From a virus, in the IMG/VR virus record IMGVR_UViG_3300001472_000016, positions 13,803-58,082 of that record: a DNA stretch of 44,280 bases, one strand, 5' to 3'. Under the pieces are notes generated by a model that was not told where the DNA came from, did no database searches, and worked only from the letters and a program-made list of their open reading frames with translations. Shown one piece after another: positions 30,066 to 39,823 of the stretch. The position numbers were made by a program, and so were the translations under genes. Each line of letters opens with the position of its first letter. Within the stretch, counting starts at the first letter, position 1.

Positions 30066-32792
30066 TTAGTCATCATATCCTACAAAATTTGCTTCTACAA
30101 GATCTAATCCTCCTTGTTCTGTTTTACCTATTTTACCTAATTTACTAGAATATTTTCCAAGATAATCAATAACTTTTTTACTTTGTCTTAATGCTTTTGA
30201 TTTTGCACCTCCATATGAACCACTAAAATCTTCAAGTAAATTATAACCAGTTTTCCAATTTGTTGCATCGTATGCTTTTATATCTTTAAATAATTCTTTA
30301 GAAAGATTAAGTTCATCTGCATTAGCAGGAGCTTTTGCTATTAATTCTCCTATATCGTCTGTATATCCAGGAAGTTTCCAATATTTATCTGGATTTTGTA
30401 ATGCCGTATCAAACATTTTTCTTTTTTCTGGATCTGTTATTGTTTTTCTATAAGCTACCATTTTTGGATCATCAATAGGAGCTATACTTCTTTTAGCTGC
30501 TTTTTCTTCTAAAGACCCAAATCTTTTTCCTTTATTAATTCGATCTTGTATTTTTGCTGCATTAAATTCACTAGCACGAGCATCAGTTAAAACTAAATCA
30601 GTAGCTTGATCAGCACCTTTTTGATATTTCCCTAAATCTGTTCCATCTACTCTATTATACCAATAATTACCTGTTTTAGATTCTACCTGACCTGGTTTAG
30701 TAAATCTAGTATATTTTTGTGTGTTAAATAAATCTTTAAATTTTGCTTCTCTTTTTAAAACTTGCCCCATTCCTGGTAAAAAATCTCTAACTTGCGGAAC
30801 TTTTCTTATTGCATTAAGACCTCCTACTAAATTTCCATAACCTGATCTAAATATTTCTGCTCCTACAGGAAGTGCTGATAATAAACTCATACTTGTATTA
30901 AATGCCGCATCTTCAAATGAACCTTTTCCTTGTTGGTAATCTCTAATAGATTGTCTTGTCATAGAATCAGAATCTGTAAATTGATTTACTCCATAAACAC
31001 CTCCCGCAACGTCAGCTATTTTTAAAGGACTTAACATATATTTAGAAAATTGTGGAGCTGTATTTGTTAACAAAGGTTGTGTTAATGTTTTTCCTGTTGC
31101 TTGTACAATTGGATTACTTTTAAATTTTGAAGCAATCATTCCTGCTGTACCTCCTAATAGTTCAGAAAAAGCTTTTCCTCCTGCAACTCCTGTAATCCAT
31201 TCTTTATCTAACATATTTACTCCACCATCAATAACAACTGGATTAGCTCCTGCTCGATAATCAGCAGTTCCATCACTATTAATAATAAAATCATCTGATT
31301 TTACAGCACCTCTTCTACTATATGCATCATTTGCTCCGCCTTGTGGTGAAGTTTTCCAACCTTCATAATTAATTACTAAATTTTGTAGTTTTTCTGGATT
31401 TTGAATTAACTCTCTTTTTTCGATATTACTCATTTTAGAATTAATAATTTTATCTATTAATTCATTACTAATATTTTTAACATATTCTTGATTTAATTTA
31501 TTTGAATATGCAGCCCCAGCTTTAGTTTGGTATCCTTGATTTAAAGCTGTTTGTTGTTCTCTAAACCCAGGTTGTCCAAACACAAGTTTTTTAGGAGGCA
31601 TTTCAGATTGCTGTGAATTAGCAGAACCTACTACACCAGATTGCATTAGGTTTGCTACATCTGATCCAAAATTAGATTCTATATCTTTATAATCTTGTTC
31701 ATTAAAACTTTTTGTAGCAGCTTGTTCTTTTTTAGGAAAATACATTGAAGACAATTCATCAGTATATTCTTCAGAAGATAACCCTTTTATTCTAGCATCT
31801 TCATTTTTAATTAACTGGTCTCTTATTTGGTTTCTATGTGCTTCAGTTCCTATATAACTTGTATCATCGCCCCAAGCTAAAGCTTTTACAGCTGCTAAAC
31901 TATTTTTATTTCCTTCAGTTTCTAAATCTATCCAAGAATCTGTTCCCTCTTTTTTTGTATAATAATGAGGTGTTCCAGATTCATCATATGTTTTTTTATA
32001 ATCGTATCCATATTGACTAGTAAGCTTATCGGCTTTAGTTGGTATAGGAGCATTAACTTGATTACTTAAACTTCTAAATGTAGTAGGTCCTTGATAATTA
32101 ACATTAGATCTTCCAAATTTATCTACAGGTTGAGTTTTATTTTTCCAAAACTCATAAGCCATACCTTTACCTATATCTTCTGTTTCACCTCCGTTTACAA
32201 ATTTTCTAGAATTTTTAATTTGTTTTTTTAAAGAATTGACAAAACCTCCTTCTTTAAAAGGCAAAGCAGTAGTATCTCTATAAATAGGTGTTCCTTTAGA
32301 TTTATAATAAGTAGGAATAATAGGAGCCATTGAGCCTCCATTTTTAAAATTATATTTTAGTTTTAATTTAGGATTAAGCTTTGTTTTATCTTTTATAAAA
32401 TTTCCTGATCTATCAGGATAACCTGTAATAGCGGTATCAACAGAGGCTCCTATATTTAAATCTCCTATTTGTTTTGAAACTCCTCCACCTACTACTCCTT
32501 TAAAATAAGGGTTACTGTCTAATGGTTTAATTCCTACAAAATCTAAATTAATTCCTTTTCTAGGAAAACCAAAACCTGCTACTCCTAATAATTGATTTTC
32601 ATCTTTTTGTTTTTCTAAAAAACCGTACTTACTAAATTTAGGAGTATAATTATAAGGATAAACTCTTGCACTAGGATTTACATTGTATTCTTCTCCAGCT
32701 TGTCTTTTTAAGATACTATCTTTTGCTTTAGGCCTTTTATAATTTTTAAAAGAACTAACAGGTAAATCATATTTAGGCGGAGTTCCTGGCAT
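30066..32792 (-). CDS. virion cargo protein downstream of the muzzle gene (908 aa)
   Basis: I do not recognise the 908-residue product by domain. Residues about 68-150 alternate polar and hydrophobic residues in hairpin-like strands (VVGGGVSKQIGDLNIGASVD and PKLKLKYNF), resembling a small beta-sheet module. Three Gly-Gly motifs of the type seen in the next two genes follow: FKNGG (149-153), FKEGG (179-183) and FVNGG (198-202). A hydrophobic Gly/Ala-rich stretch (ITGVAGGKAFSELLGGTAGMIA) lies near 540-562. The C-terminal 250 residues are charged and helical. It starts directly after the stop of the muzzle gene and is followed after 37 bp by the lysin. Position matches the first cargo gene after the muzzle gene in crAss-like phages; that role is inferred. 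Confidence 0.72.
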   Translation of the reverse strand: MPGTPPKYDLPVSSFKNYKRPKAKDSILKRQAGEEYNVNPSARVYPYNYTPKFSKYGFLEKQKDENQLLGVAGFGFPRKGINLDFVGIKPLDSNPYFKGVVGGGVSKQIGDLNIGASVDTAITGYPDRSGNFIKDKTKLNPKLKLKYNFKNGGSMAPIIPTYYKSKGTPIYRDTTALPFKEGGFVNSLKKQIKNSRKFVNGGETEDIGKGMAYEFWKNKTQPVDKFGRSNVNYQGPTTFRSLSNQVNAPIPTKADKLTSQYGYDYKKTYDESGTPHYYTKKEGTDSWIDLETEGNKNSLAAVKALAWGDDTSYIGTEAHRNQIRDQLIKNEDARIKGLSSEEYTDELSSMYFPKKEQAATKSFNEQDYKDIESNFGSDVANLMQSGVVGSANSQQSEMPPKKLVFGQPGFREQQTALNQGYQTKAGAAYSNKLNQEYVKNISNELIDKIINSKMSNIEKRELIQNPEKLQNLVINYEGWKTSPQGGANDAYSRRGAVKSDDFIINSDGTADYRAGANPVVIDGGVNMLDKEWITGVAGGKAFSELLGGTAGMIASKFKSNPIVQATGKTLTQPLLTNTAPQFSKYMLSPLKIADVAGGVYGVNQFTDSDSMTRQSIRDYQQGKGSFEDAAFNTSMSLLSALPVGAEIFRSGYGNLVGGLNAIRKVPQVRDFLPGMGQVLKREAKFKDLFNTQKYTRFTKPGQVESKTGNYWYNRVDGTDLGKYQKGADQATDLVLTDARASEFNAAKIQDRINKGKRFGSLEEKAAKRSIAPIDDPKMVAYRKTITDPEKRKMFDTALQNPDKYWKLPGYTDDIGELIAKAPANADELNLSKELFKDIKAYDATNWKTGYNLLEDFSGSYGGAKSKALRQSKKVIDYLGKYSSKLGKIGKTEQGGLDLVEANFVGYDD

Positions 32793-35700
32793 TTAAAATA
32801 TTTGTGGATTATAATAAGAAACTAATCTATTCATGATTAATTCTTTATTATAAGTATTGTCGAAATATAAAGTTAATAAAAAATGCGTAGATCTAAAACG
32901 ACCCTTTTTACTAGTAGAATTATTATCTCTAGGAAGTTTAATTCTCCATTTATCAAAACGTCTTTTTATTCTTCCTGCACTGTAAGGAATTACTCCAGAA
33001 TCTTGTGTCTCTGTAGCAATTTTAAATCCTGTAATAGTTTTAGTTCTGTCTATTATTTTATTGTCGTCTCTAACGATACTATTAAATTCTAAAAATCTAA
33101 GAACTTTATTTATATCTGCTTTAGGATTAATAACTAATGTTATATTACAAGGTTGCACTGTATCGTAAAAGCTTCCCCACAGTCCTATATTATGTGCATA
33201 TATTTTATTAACGTTATCTACGTCAGGACTTAATAAAGTATCCCCATTATTAATCCATATAGGAGGTTTAACACTTAATTCTGTAGAAAATTGACCTGCT
33301 AGTTCATCAAATACAAGACTTTTAAAATCTCCTTTTTCTCCTTCATTTTTAGATAAAAAAGTAAAAATTACTTCATTGTTTATTTCATCTACTCCTATAT
33401 GAGCTCCTAATAATAAAATAGGATTGTCTCCTCCAGGAGCAGCTAATGTGGCAATAGAAGATTTTTTAGTAAAAATATCTTTACCTAATTCTTGTAAATA
33501 AGAATGCATTCCTTTTAATTCTGATAAAGGACTAGTTTGTAAACCTGTTTTACCTTGACCTAATTGATATATTTTTCTATGGATAGCATCAAAGAAATAA
33601 ATAGCAGTATTAGTAGCAGCTACTGCCCATTGATGTATAGAACCTACTTCTTCAGAATTGTATTGATGTTTACCCCATCCTTTAGCAGACCCTAACTCTG
33701 TAGGAACTCCGTCATCGGTTGTTGTAATAGCTTCTCTGTTAATAGCATAAACACCTGTTGCTTGATCTTGAAAAAAGTAAACGTTATTTTTAAAATTTAT
33801 AATTTTATTTATAGGACCGTGATCGTCTACATCATGAAAATCATTAATTGCAAATTGTGTCCAAGAATCTATAGCTTCTCCATTTACTTTAACACTAGAT
33901 ATAAAAGCTCTTATATCATTAGTTAATGAAAGATCTGTTACATTACTTGGTTGTACAAAGAATTTTACTTCTTTACTTATTTGAGAATAAAGAGGATTAT
34001 AACTATAAGTTTTATAATAACTTAAACCAGGATCTTTTGTTCCAAAATCACTAGAAGAGTTATTATCTTCTTGTCTCCACTCTTCGTATTCACTTCCGCT
34101 AAATGTAAACTTAATACCTCTTGTAACATTTGCACTATTATTTAAACTTAAATTAATAGCACTTTCTGTAACCATTAAGTCAGTTCTTGTAAATAAGTTT
34201 ACAAAATCATCATTATCTTCATATAACTCTTTTGTAAATTCTACCATTGCTTTTTGCAAGTGAAACATTGATAAGAAAATATCTCCTCCATATACTTTAG
34301 GACTATAAGTGTCTGTTCCAAAAGTTGTTTTAATTACAGGAGAAGCAGGAATAAAACTATTTGCTTCTAAAGCATTAATAGTAAATCCTCCATAAACCTC
34401 ATTCTTAGGAACAACAAGATCTACTATAGGAATAGCGTTTCCTTTACTTATATTACTAGTTCCTCCTGAACCATCTGGAACAGGTTGTGGTGATATGTGC
34501 GGATTGTTAGTAATTACTAGATGATTAGTATTTCCTTCAAATAAAAAATAATCTCTCAAAGGTTTATCTGTTCCTGGACTATTATATGTAACAGTAGAAT
34601 CTAAAGGGTCTACAGCAAAAGTATCTACTAATACTGAAATATTAGTTCCTGCTCTAGCTACTGCTCCTGATCTATTATTAGGACCAGACCCTGTACCATC
34701 AGAAGGTTTATTTAAAGCATTGTCACCATTTTGATTACTGTTTACTTTTGCTCCTATATATGCAAAATAATTTCTTAAATAAGTAGCTCCATTACCATTT
34801 AATACTAAATCATTAGGTTGCCCTGAATCACTCTTTGAAGCATCTATAATATCTCTTCCTGACATTTTAGGTTTAAGATTTGTTCCTGATAAAGCTATTC
34901 TTTGGTTATCGTCAGGAAATTGTTCTATCTTAGTATCAATAGTCACATTAGTACTATCTCGCATATCAAAGTAAGTAGAGCTTTTAATTTTTCTAATATT
35001 TTCAATACTATTAAAACTTACAGGACCTACTCTTCTAAATTTATAAGTAGCATCCCAAATAAAAGTACTGTTATTGCCTGATATGGCTGATGCTTGCGGT
35101 CCTCCAGTTTTAAAAAATTCTTCTCTGTAATCTCCTGAATTTTGTGTTGATCCAGGAACAGGACTACTTACTGCAGTATAACATCCTGTTACTAATAAAG
35201 AAGCATTGTTAGCAGCATTAATAGCTAAGTCAGGAATATTATTAAAATTATAAGATATTTCTGGAGAATAAAAAGCTAAATATTGAGATTTAATTATAGT
35301 ATTAGTTAATGCTCCAGTTTCACCAGCAGAATTAAAATTAAAAAGTGTTGAGTAATTAGTATGTGGTGAACCTACTGCACTATTATCTTGGTCATCTATA
35401 AAATATTTCATAGTATCATTTCCAATATCTACACTAGTTGATACATAAGAATCTACGCCACTATTTGGAAATGAGCTAACAGCCCCAAAACTATATTTCC
35501 AAGTACGAGGTGTATTAAATTGATGCAGCACTTCATTTATGCTGTTGTTTTTTCTAAAATCATAATTTTCAGGAGCAGGATCACTACCAGTAGAAGGAAC
35601 TTTTACATTTCCATAAGGACTCATAATTCCTTGACACAATCTTCTTTTGTCACTATTTTCTCTATCTACTCTAACTATTTGAAACCCATTAATCTTTTTT

Positions 35701-37430
35701 AATAAATTAGAACAAGAACTAAAATCTATATCAAATTTTATTCCTAAGTTTAATCCTACTGTAATAGGTTGCCCTATTTTACCTATAGTACCTGTTGTGC
35801 CATCATACACAGTACTTAAAGGCCAATGAGGAGAGTTTGAAGTATTATTTGCTCCATCAGCTTCTGATATATCAGGAAACTTAATATCTCCTATATACTC
35901 TACATAAGTTGCTTCTCCTTTTAATGTATAAAAAACAATACCAAACCTATAAGTTTCTCCTCTTTTATATCCTCGTAATAAACTAGAAACTATAGGAGAA
36001 GCTGTATTAGGAATAGTCGAGGCTGGATTAGGCCTTACTCCATATCCGTCATTTAAATCATGATTATCTAATCCATAATGTATATTTCCTCCCACATTAT
36101 GAAAATCAGACTGTACATCTACATCAACAGTCATTGGTTCTAAATGAAAACTATATTTTATATTTGGAGTAGTTCCAGAACTTTGTCCTCCTAAAGTAGT
36201 TCCGTTAGATTGATATTTATATTGTTTAGCAGCTGTTTGCCAATTTAAATCCCAATGTTTATCTTTATTAAATTCTGCATTAAAAGCTTTTTCTAAACTA
36301 GTACCTGTAATAGAAGAGCTTGTATTATTATATCTTGCAGTTTTTGATTCAAAAGTTTCTCCAGTTTCTAATAAATCATTTAAATTAATAGTAGATGATT
36401 TTATATTAGCACCTACTAAATAATTATCTTTTTGAGCAACAGTTTTAAACGTTTTAAATGCAAAATTTTTGCTAGCAAAAGTAAATAGTTCTATGTCAAA
36501 TATAGAATCTTCTGTTCCTTGATAAATTATTGTTGTATTATTATCAATAATATTTACAATTTCTATTGAAGAAGCAATTGGAGTTGCTGTAGGACTTGCA
36601 TAATATAAACTAAAAATTTCTATTTGTTCAAATAATTCTAAATAATTACTTGTGTCTATAGAAATAGTAATGCTCTTAAAAGTATTAACTGTTTCTTTAT
36701 CTCCTACATATTGTGAAACACCAGCAAATTCAGAGCTAGCAACTATGTGAATCATATTACTTGGAGGAGATATTAAAGTTTCTTTTCCGTCAGAAGTAAT
36801 AAGACGGTAAGCTATTTGATACATTCCTGTTTGAAGTTCTCCTCCTCCACTTACATTATCTACAATTGGCTGAGTATATTTTACGTCTGGATATATATCA
36901 ATATTACTTACATTAAAAGTATTTATTAAAGGATCTGCAATATTTATTGTTCTAAATAAATTATTGTAATCAGTCCAATAAACTTTTTGAATAGATGCAT
37001 TTTCATAACGACCTAAAGCTTCTATAGGCCATTGTTTTTTAAAATTTAAAAATTCACTAAAATAAACTAATTCGGGAGCAGTAGCTACACGACTAGCTGC
37101 GTCATAGTTAACTTTATAAATCCAACCTTTGCTTCCTGAATCATCTGCTACAAATAAAACAATAGTATTTCTAATTGTTCCATATCCAATAATTTCAGGA
37201 TTTAAAGCTGTCCAGTTAATAGGAGTAGCAGGAGGATTATTATCAAAAGTTCCTGATGTAGGAATAGTAAAAGATAATTCGTTTCCTTTTATGTTAGTAA
37301 AAGCTCCTTGTGATTCTCCTTTATCAGTAGATATTCTAATATCTAATGCGTCAATATACATGTTTGGCTTAATACTATCATAAGCTGCATCTTTGTTTAA
37401 TCCGCCATATGTATTAACATGTCCTTCCAT
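32793..37430 (-). CDS. muzzle / tail stabilisation protein (P22 gp10-like, crAss-like)
   Basis: The start MEGHVNTYGGLNKDAAYDSI, followed by YIDALDIRIST, and a C-terminus rich in Arg/Trp (RIKRRFDKWRIKLPRD) ending in NRLVSYYNPQIF match my memory of the tail stabilisation (Tstab) or muzzle protein of crAss-like phages, which is also about 1,500 residues. It forms the distal part of the short tail. The protein is beta-rich, Asn/Ser/Thr-rich and almost free of low-complexity charge. Residues about 1180-1330 contain repeated strands (KNNVYFFQDQATGVYAI and AVAATNTAIYFFDAIHRKI) like beta-propeller blades. It follows the tail tubular gene by 9 bp, the order (IHF, Ttub, Tstab) known in this group. No membrane segment is seen. 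Confidence 0.88.
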   Translation of the reverse strand: MEGHVNTYGGLNKDAAYDSIKPNMYIDALDIRISTDKGESQGAFTNIKGNELSFTIPTSGTFDNNPPATPINWTALNPEIIGYGTIRNTIVLFVADDSGSKGWIYKVNYDAASRVATAPELVYFSEFLNFKKQWPIEALGRYENASIQKVYWTDYNNLFRTINIADPLINTFNVSNIDIYPDVKYTQPIVDNVSGGGELQTGMYQIAYRLITSDGKETLISPPSNMIHIVASSEFAGVSQYVGDKETVNTFKSITISIDTSNYLELFEQIEIFSLYYASPTATPIASSIEIVNIIDNNTTIIYQGTEDSIFDIELFTFASKNFAFKTFKTVAQKDNYLVGANIKSSTINLNDLLETGETFESKTARYNNTSSSITGTSLEKAFNAEFNKDKHWDLNWQTAAKQYKYQSNGTTLGGQSSGTTPNIKYSFHLEPMTVDVDVQSDFHNVGGNIHYGLDNHDLNDGYGVRPNPASTIPNTASPIVSSLLRGYKRGETYRFGIVFYTLKGEATYVEYIGDIKFPDISEADGANNTSNSPHWPLSTVYDGTTGTIGKIGQPITVGLNLGIKFDIDFSSCSNLLKKINGFQIVRVDRENSDKRRLCQGIMSPYGNVKVPSTGSDPAPENYDFRKNNSINEVLHQFNTPRTWKYSFGAVSSFPNSGVDSYVSTSVDIGNDTMKYFIDDQDNSAVGSPHTNYSTLFNFNSAGETGALTNTIIKSQYLAFYSPEISYNFNNIPDLAINAANNASLLVTGCYTAVSSPVPGSTQNSGDYREEFFKTGGPQASAISGNNSTFIWDATYKFRRVGPVSFNSIENIRKIKSSTYFDMRDSTNVTIDTKIEQFPDDNQRIALSGTNLKPKMSGRDIIDASKSDSGQPNDLVLNGNGATYLRNYFAYIGAKVNSNQNGDNALNKPSDGTGSGPNNRSGAVARAGTNISVLVDTFAVDPLDSTVTYNSPGTDKPLRDYFLFEGNTNHLVITNNPHISPQPVPDGSGGTSNISKGNAIPIVDLVVPKNEVYGGFTINALEANSFIPASPVIKTTFGTDTYSPKVYGGDIFLSMFHLQKAMVEFTKELYEDNDDFVNLFTRTDLMVTESAINLSLNNSANVTRGIKFTFSGSEYEEWRQEDNNSSSDFGTKDPGLSYYKTYSYNPLYSQISKEVKFFVQPSNVTDLSLTNDIRAFISSVKVNGEAIDSWTQFAINDFHDVDDHGPINKIINFKNNVYFFQDQATGVYAINREAITTTDDGVPTELGSAKGWGKHQYNSEEVGSIHQWAVAATNTAIYFFDAIHRKIYQLGQGKTGLQTSPLSELKGMHSYLQELGKDIFTKKSSIATLAAPGGDNPILLLGAHIGVDEINNEVIFTFLSKNEGEKGDFKSLVFDELAGQFSTELSVKPPIWINNGDTLLSPDVDNVNKIYAHNIGLWGSFYDTVQPCNITLVINPKADINKVLRFLEFNSIVRDDNKIIDRTKTITGFKIATETQDSGVIPYSAGRIKRRFDKWRIKLPRDNNSTSKKGRFRSTHFLLTLYFDNTYNKELIMNRLVSYYNPQIF

Positions 37431-37439
37431 GAATTAGTT

Positions 37440-38264
37440 TTAAGATGTTGCAGGGTTAGCTCCTTGTGTATTTGCGCTTACTATAGATATACTAGTATTA
37501 CTGTGTGCTCCTGATTTTGGCCTAAAATTACGTTGTTCAGGCAATTGCATGTTAGCAAAGAAGCTCGCGTGCGCCTGTGTATCTGGTATAGTTCTAAGAG
37601 TAGCATTTTGCATACTTTCTGCTTCATCAACTCCGTTCCATTGTTTAGCGTGATTAACTGCTTGTGCAAAATACCAATCTCTATCTCGTTCTATAACTTG
37701 ATAAACATCTGGACGAAGATGGCCTTGCATCCATAATTTTTTAGCTATTTTTAATGCTATATAATGCGAAGCTGCTTCTAACCATTGTTGTTCTGCAGGC
37801 ACAGTAGGATATCCATCTTTATCTGTAGGAATAGCATTATAACTCATTGCTACAAAACCACTATCAAAAGAAGTAAATATAAAATTACCTTCAACAGTAT
37901 ATGTTTGAGCAGAACTAGATGTATAATCTCTTCTATCTATATGATATCTTTTGTGAAAATAATCTGTTGCCCATCGCATAGGAAACATACGGCCATTACC
38001 GCACTCTGCGTCTTCACAGCTTTTTACTCCTGTTAAAAAAGATACTTGCCCAATCTTATGAAGATCAAATGGTAATTCTCCTCGACCATCACATATTTTA
38101 ATATATGCAATGTTATTAGCTAAAGTCATAGGCACATTAGTATGAGCCATAAATTCAGCTAACCATTCAAGACCTTCTTCTTCGTGAATATCATAATTAA
38201 ATCCAAAGTCTCTAATTACTTTATCTAAGATGCCTTTATACGAAACAGTCTTACCAGCAAACAT
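37440..38264 (-). CDS. tail tubular protein (P22 gp4-like, crAss Ttub)
   Basis: This 274-residue protein lies directly before the muzzle gene, the place of the tail tubular (Ttub) or ring protein in crAss-like phages. The N-terminal half begins with GILDKVIRDFGFNYDIHEEEGLEWLAE-type helices, typical of gp4-like head-to-tail connectors, followed by beta segments (YTVEGNFIFTSF) and a helical region with WLEAASHYIALKIAKKLWMQ. It contains many Trp and Tyr residues, as neck proteins often do. Its ATG overlaps the upstream stop (TAATG). It should form a ring of the neck between portal and muzzle. Similarity is recalled from family features and order, not searched. Confidence 0.8.
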   Translation of the reverse strand: MFAGKTVSYKGILDKVIRDFGFNYDIHEEEGLEWLAEFMAHTNVPMTLANNIAYIKICDGRGELPFDLHKIGQVSFLTGVKSCEDAECGNGRMFPMRWATDYFHKRYHIDRRDYTSSSAQTYTVEGNFIFTSFDSGFVAMSYNAIPTDKDGYPTVPAEQQWLEAASHYIALKIAKKLWMQGHLRPDVYQVIERDRDWYFAQAVNHAKQWNGVDEAESMQNATLRTIPDTQAHASFFANMQLPEQRNFRPKSGAHSNTSISIVSANTQGANPATS

Positions 38265-38548
38265 TATCCTATATTTTTAAGTACCTTTTCTAATCTATCT
38301 GCAATTCCTTCTGAAGAATTATCTTTAAGAGGGTCTTCTGTTGTTACAGATTTATCATCTTTATAAGTCCATTCTCCATCTACTTTTTTACGAGTACATA
38401 CAGTTTTAATAAAACCTCCGTCGACTTCTTCTACACGAACTTCTTCATATCCACCGTCTTCAAATTCTTTACGATTAATTCTTACTGTTGTTTCTACTTC
38501 TGTAGATGATCCTGTTGAATCATCCATTGACATTGTTACTTCATCCAT
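38264..38548 (-). CDS. small acidic protein between IHF-like and tail tubular genes (94 aa)
   Basis: No family is recognised for this 94-residue protein. The first 25 residues are Ser/Thr/Asp/Glu-rich and probably disordered. The middle contains beta-like strands (TTVRINRKEF, YEEVRVEEVDGGFIKTVCTRKK) and the C-terminus a short helix (GIADRLEKVLKNIG). One Cys is present and there is no membrane segment. It overlaps the IHF-like gene by 8 bp and abuts the tail tubular gene (TAATG), so it is translationally coupled on both sides. Start choice is uncertain: in-frame ATGs also occur at residues 6 and 8. A minor tail or assembly factor would fit the neighbourhood. Confidence 0.7.
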   Translation of the reverse strand: MDEVTMSMDDSTGSSTEVETTVRINRKEFEDGGYEEVRVEEVDGGFIKTVCTRKKVDGEWTYKDDKSVTTEDPLKDNSSEGIADRLEKVLKNIG

Positions 38549-39062
38549 AATAAAACACTTTTCTGTTTGGGTCTTTAACTACTTGAGCAATTAATCTTGA
38601 ATATTGCCTAGACGGTTTAAAGACGTAAAAACTTTTATATTTTAAAACATTAGTTAACTTATCCCAATAATGTTCATAAAACTCACCGCTACTATGATCA
38701 TTTTGATGATATATAACTTGTTTATTTTTTAAATTAATTATTTCTTCTTTAGATAAATCAGGATGTTTAGCTTTCCAAAAGTCCCAAGTAGTTTTCCAAT
38801 CTACTTTTAGGCTTTTAGATCTTTTACCGTTTTTATCAAAGAAGTTTAACTTTTTACTTCTTATTCTTAATTTACCTACTTTATTTATTTTTAGTTCTAA
38901 ACCTGTTTGCACAATAGCTTTACTAAAAGCAGTAAGTAATTCTTTTATAAAAGCATTATATAAAGGTTTGCTAATTATTTCTTCTTTAGCGTTTTCTTTG
39001 TAATGCTTATAAAAATCATTCTTTTTTACATCTCCATTTATTTTACCTGCTCCTCTTATCAT
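38541..39062 (-). CDS. IHF/HU-fold-like virion protein (crAss IHF subunit)
   Basis: Residues about 16-72 of this 173-residue protein fit the HU/IHF arrangement: a first helix (DFYKHYKENAK), a second helix (LYNAFIKELLTAFSKAIVQTG), then strands ending in INKVGKLRIRSKK, comparable to the helix plus L-P-G-F-G-T-F-x-V-R pattern of HU/IHF. Crassvirales encode an IHF-like protein just before the tail tubular and muzzle genes, and the order matches here. The rest is basic and rich in Trp/Tyr (VDWKTTWDFWKAKH; YEHYWDKL). It could bind DNA or, given its position, be a structural part of the tail. Its start overlaps the previous stop by 1 bp. Confidence 0.68.
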   Translation of the reverse strand: MIRGAGKINGDVKKNDFYKHYKENAKEEIISKPLYNAFIKELLTAFSKAIVQTGLELKINKVGKLRIRSKKLNFFDKNGKRSKSLKVDWKTTWDFWKAKHPDLSKEEIINLKNKQVIYHQNDHSSGEFYEHYWDKLTNVLKYKSFYVFKPSRQYSRLIAQVVKDPNRKVFYYG

Positions 39063-39793
39063 TATTGTTGAGGTTGCTGTTGTTGCTGTTGAGGTGCTGC
39101 TCTCATACCTTGTGATCTAGCATCTTGTGCGTCGTTCATATCGTCGAATGCATTTGCACCTTTTTGCATTAATTCTTGTAAAATAATTGGTTTAATATAT
39201 GTCCACATCCATTGATTAATAGGATATGGTTTACTAGTACTCCAACATGTAGTACCGTCTACACAGTCTACATAATTAAGTAAACTAGTAGGATCTTCAA
39301 ATATTCCTCTAAGAGTTATGTATTTAATGTTTTTAATAGCAGCGTCTCTGCTAATTACATACATATACTCGTCATACAAAAATGTATAAATAGCTCTTTG
39401 CGTAGTTCGTCCGTGACCTACAAAAGGAACTCTAGAATAATCTATTACTACAAATCTAGGTTTAGTTATATCTGCAGGACCTACAGCTGCTATACCTTTT
39501 TTAAAGTATAACTCTATTGTATTAGGAATTTTCTTTTTAGTTCTAAGAATTTTACATGCATCTGGTACAGTAATGCAGCAATCTATAGGATTAACTAATT
39601 CTAATTCTAAACAATTAAGATTTTGTAGCACATATGGATCTATTCGACGATTTTTATTATATTCGTTTCTTAGCCATAATGATCTTTGTTGATTAATTAA
39701 ATCTGTGTAAAAATCAAATGAATATGAGGACTCTATAGAGTTAATTGATAACGATTCATCTATTTGTGCCTGAAGATCTTCTAAAGTTAGCAT
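39062..39793 (-). CDS. crAss-like neck/collar structural protein (243 aa) with Gln-rich tail
   Basis: This 243-residue protein precedes the IHF-like gene, where crAss-like phages carry another conserved neck or ring protein. The N-terminus is helical and similar in style to connectors (TLEDLQAQIDESLSINSIESSYSF reads as helix and turn), followed by LINQQRSLWLRNEYNKN and a Cys-containing beta region (C61, C72, C73, C80). Central strands (YSRVPFVGHGRTTQRAIYTFLYDEYMYVIS) are well structured. The last 10 residues are almost only Gln, encoded by repeated CAA/CAG codons, and may be flexible. The assignment rests on order and general features; it could be ring protein 1 of the neck. Confidence 0.65.
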   Translation of the reverse strand: MLTLEDLQAQIDESLSINSIESSYSFDFYTDLINQQRSLWLRNEYNKNRRIDPYVLQNLNCLELELVNPIDCCITVPDACKILRTKKKIPNTIELYFKKGIAAVGPADITKPRFVVIDYSRVPFVGHGRTTQRAIYTFLYDEYMYVISRDAAIKNIKYITLRGIFEDPTSLLNYVDCVDGTTCWSTSKPYPINQWMWTYIKPIILQELMQKGANAFDDMNDAQDARSQGMRAAPQQQQQQPQQ

Positions 39794-39823
39794 AGTAACA
39801 AATATATGATTTATTTTCGACTT

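Noticed and set aside
37481-37669. Second minus-strand frame inside the tail tubular gene
   Set aside because: It lies wholly within a well-supported gene in another frame and has no recognisable features.
39799-39806. TATATTTG, matching the Bacteroidota -7 consensus TAnnTTTG, before the neck gene
   Set aside because: No TTG-type -33 box at about 19-21 bp upstream, and such 8-mers are expected often in AT-rich DNA.
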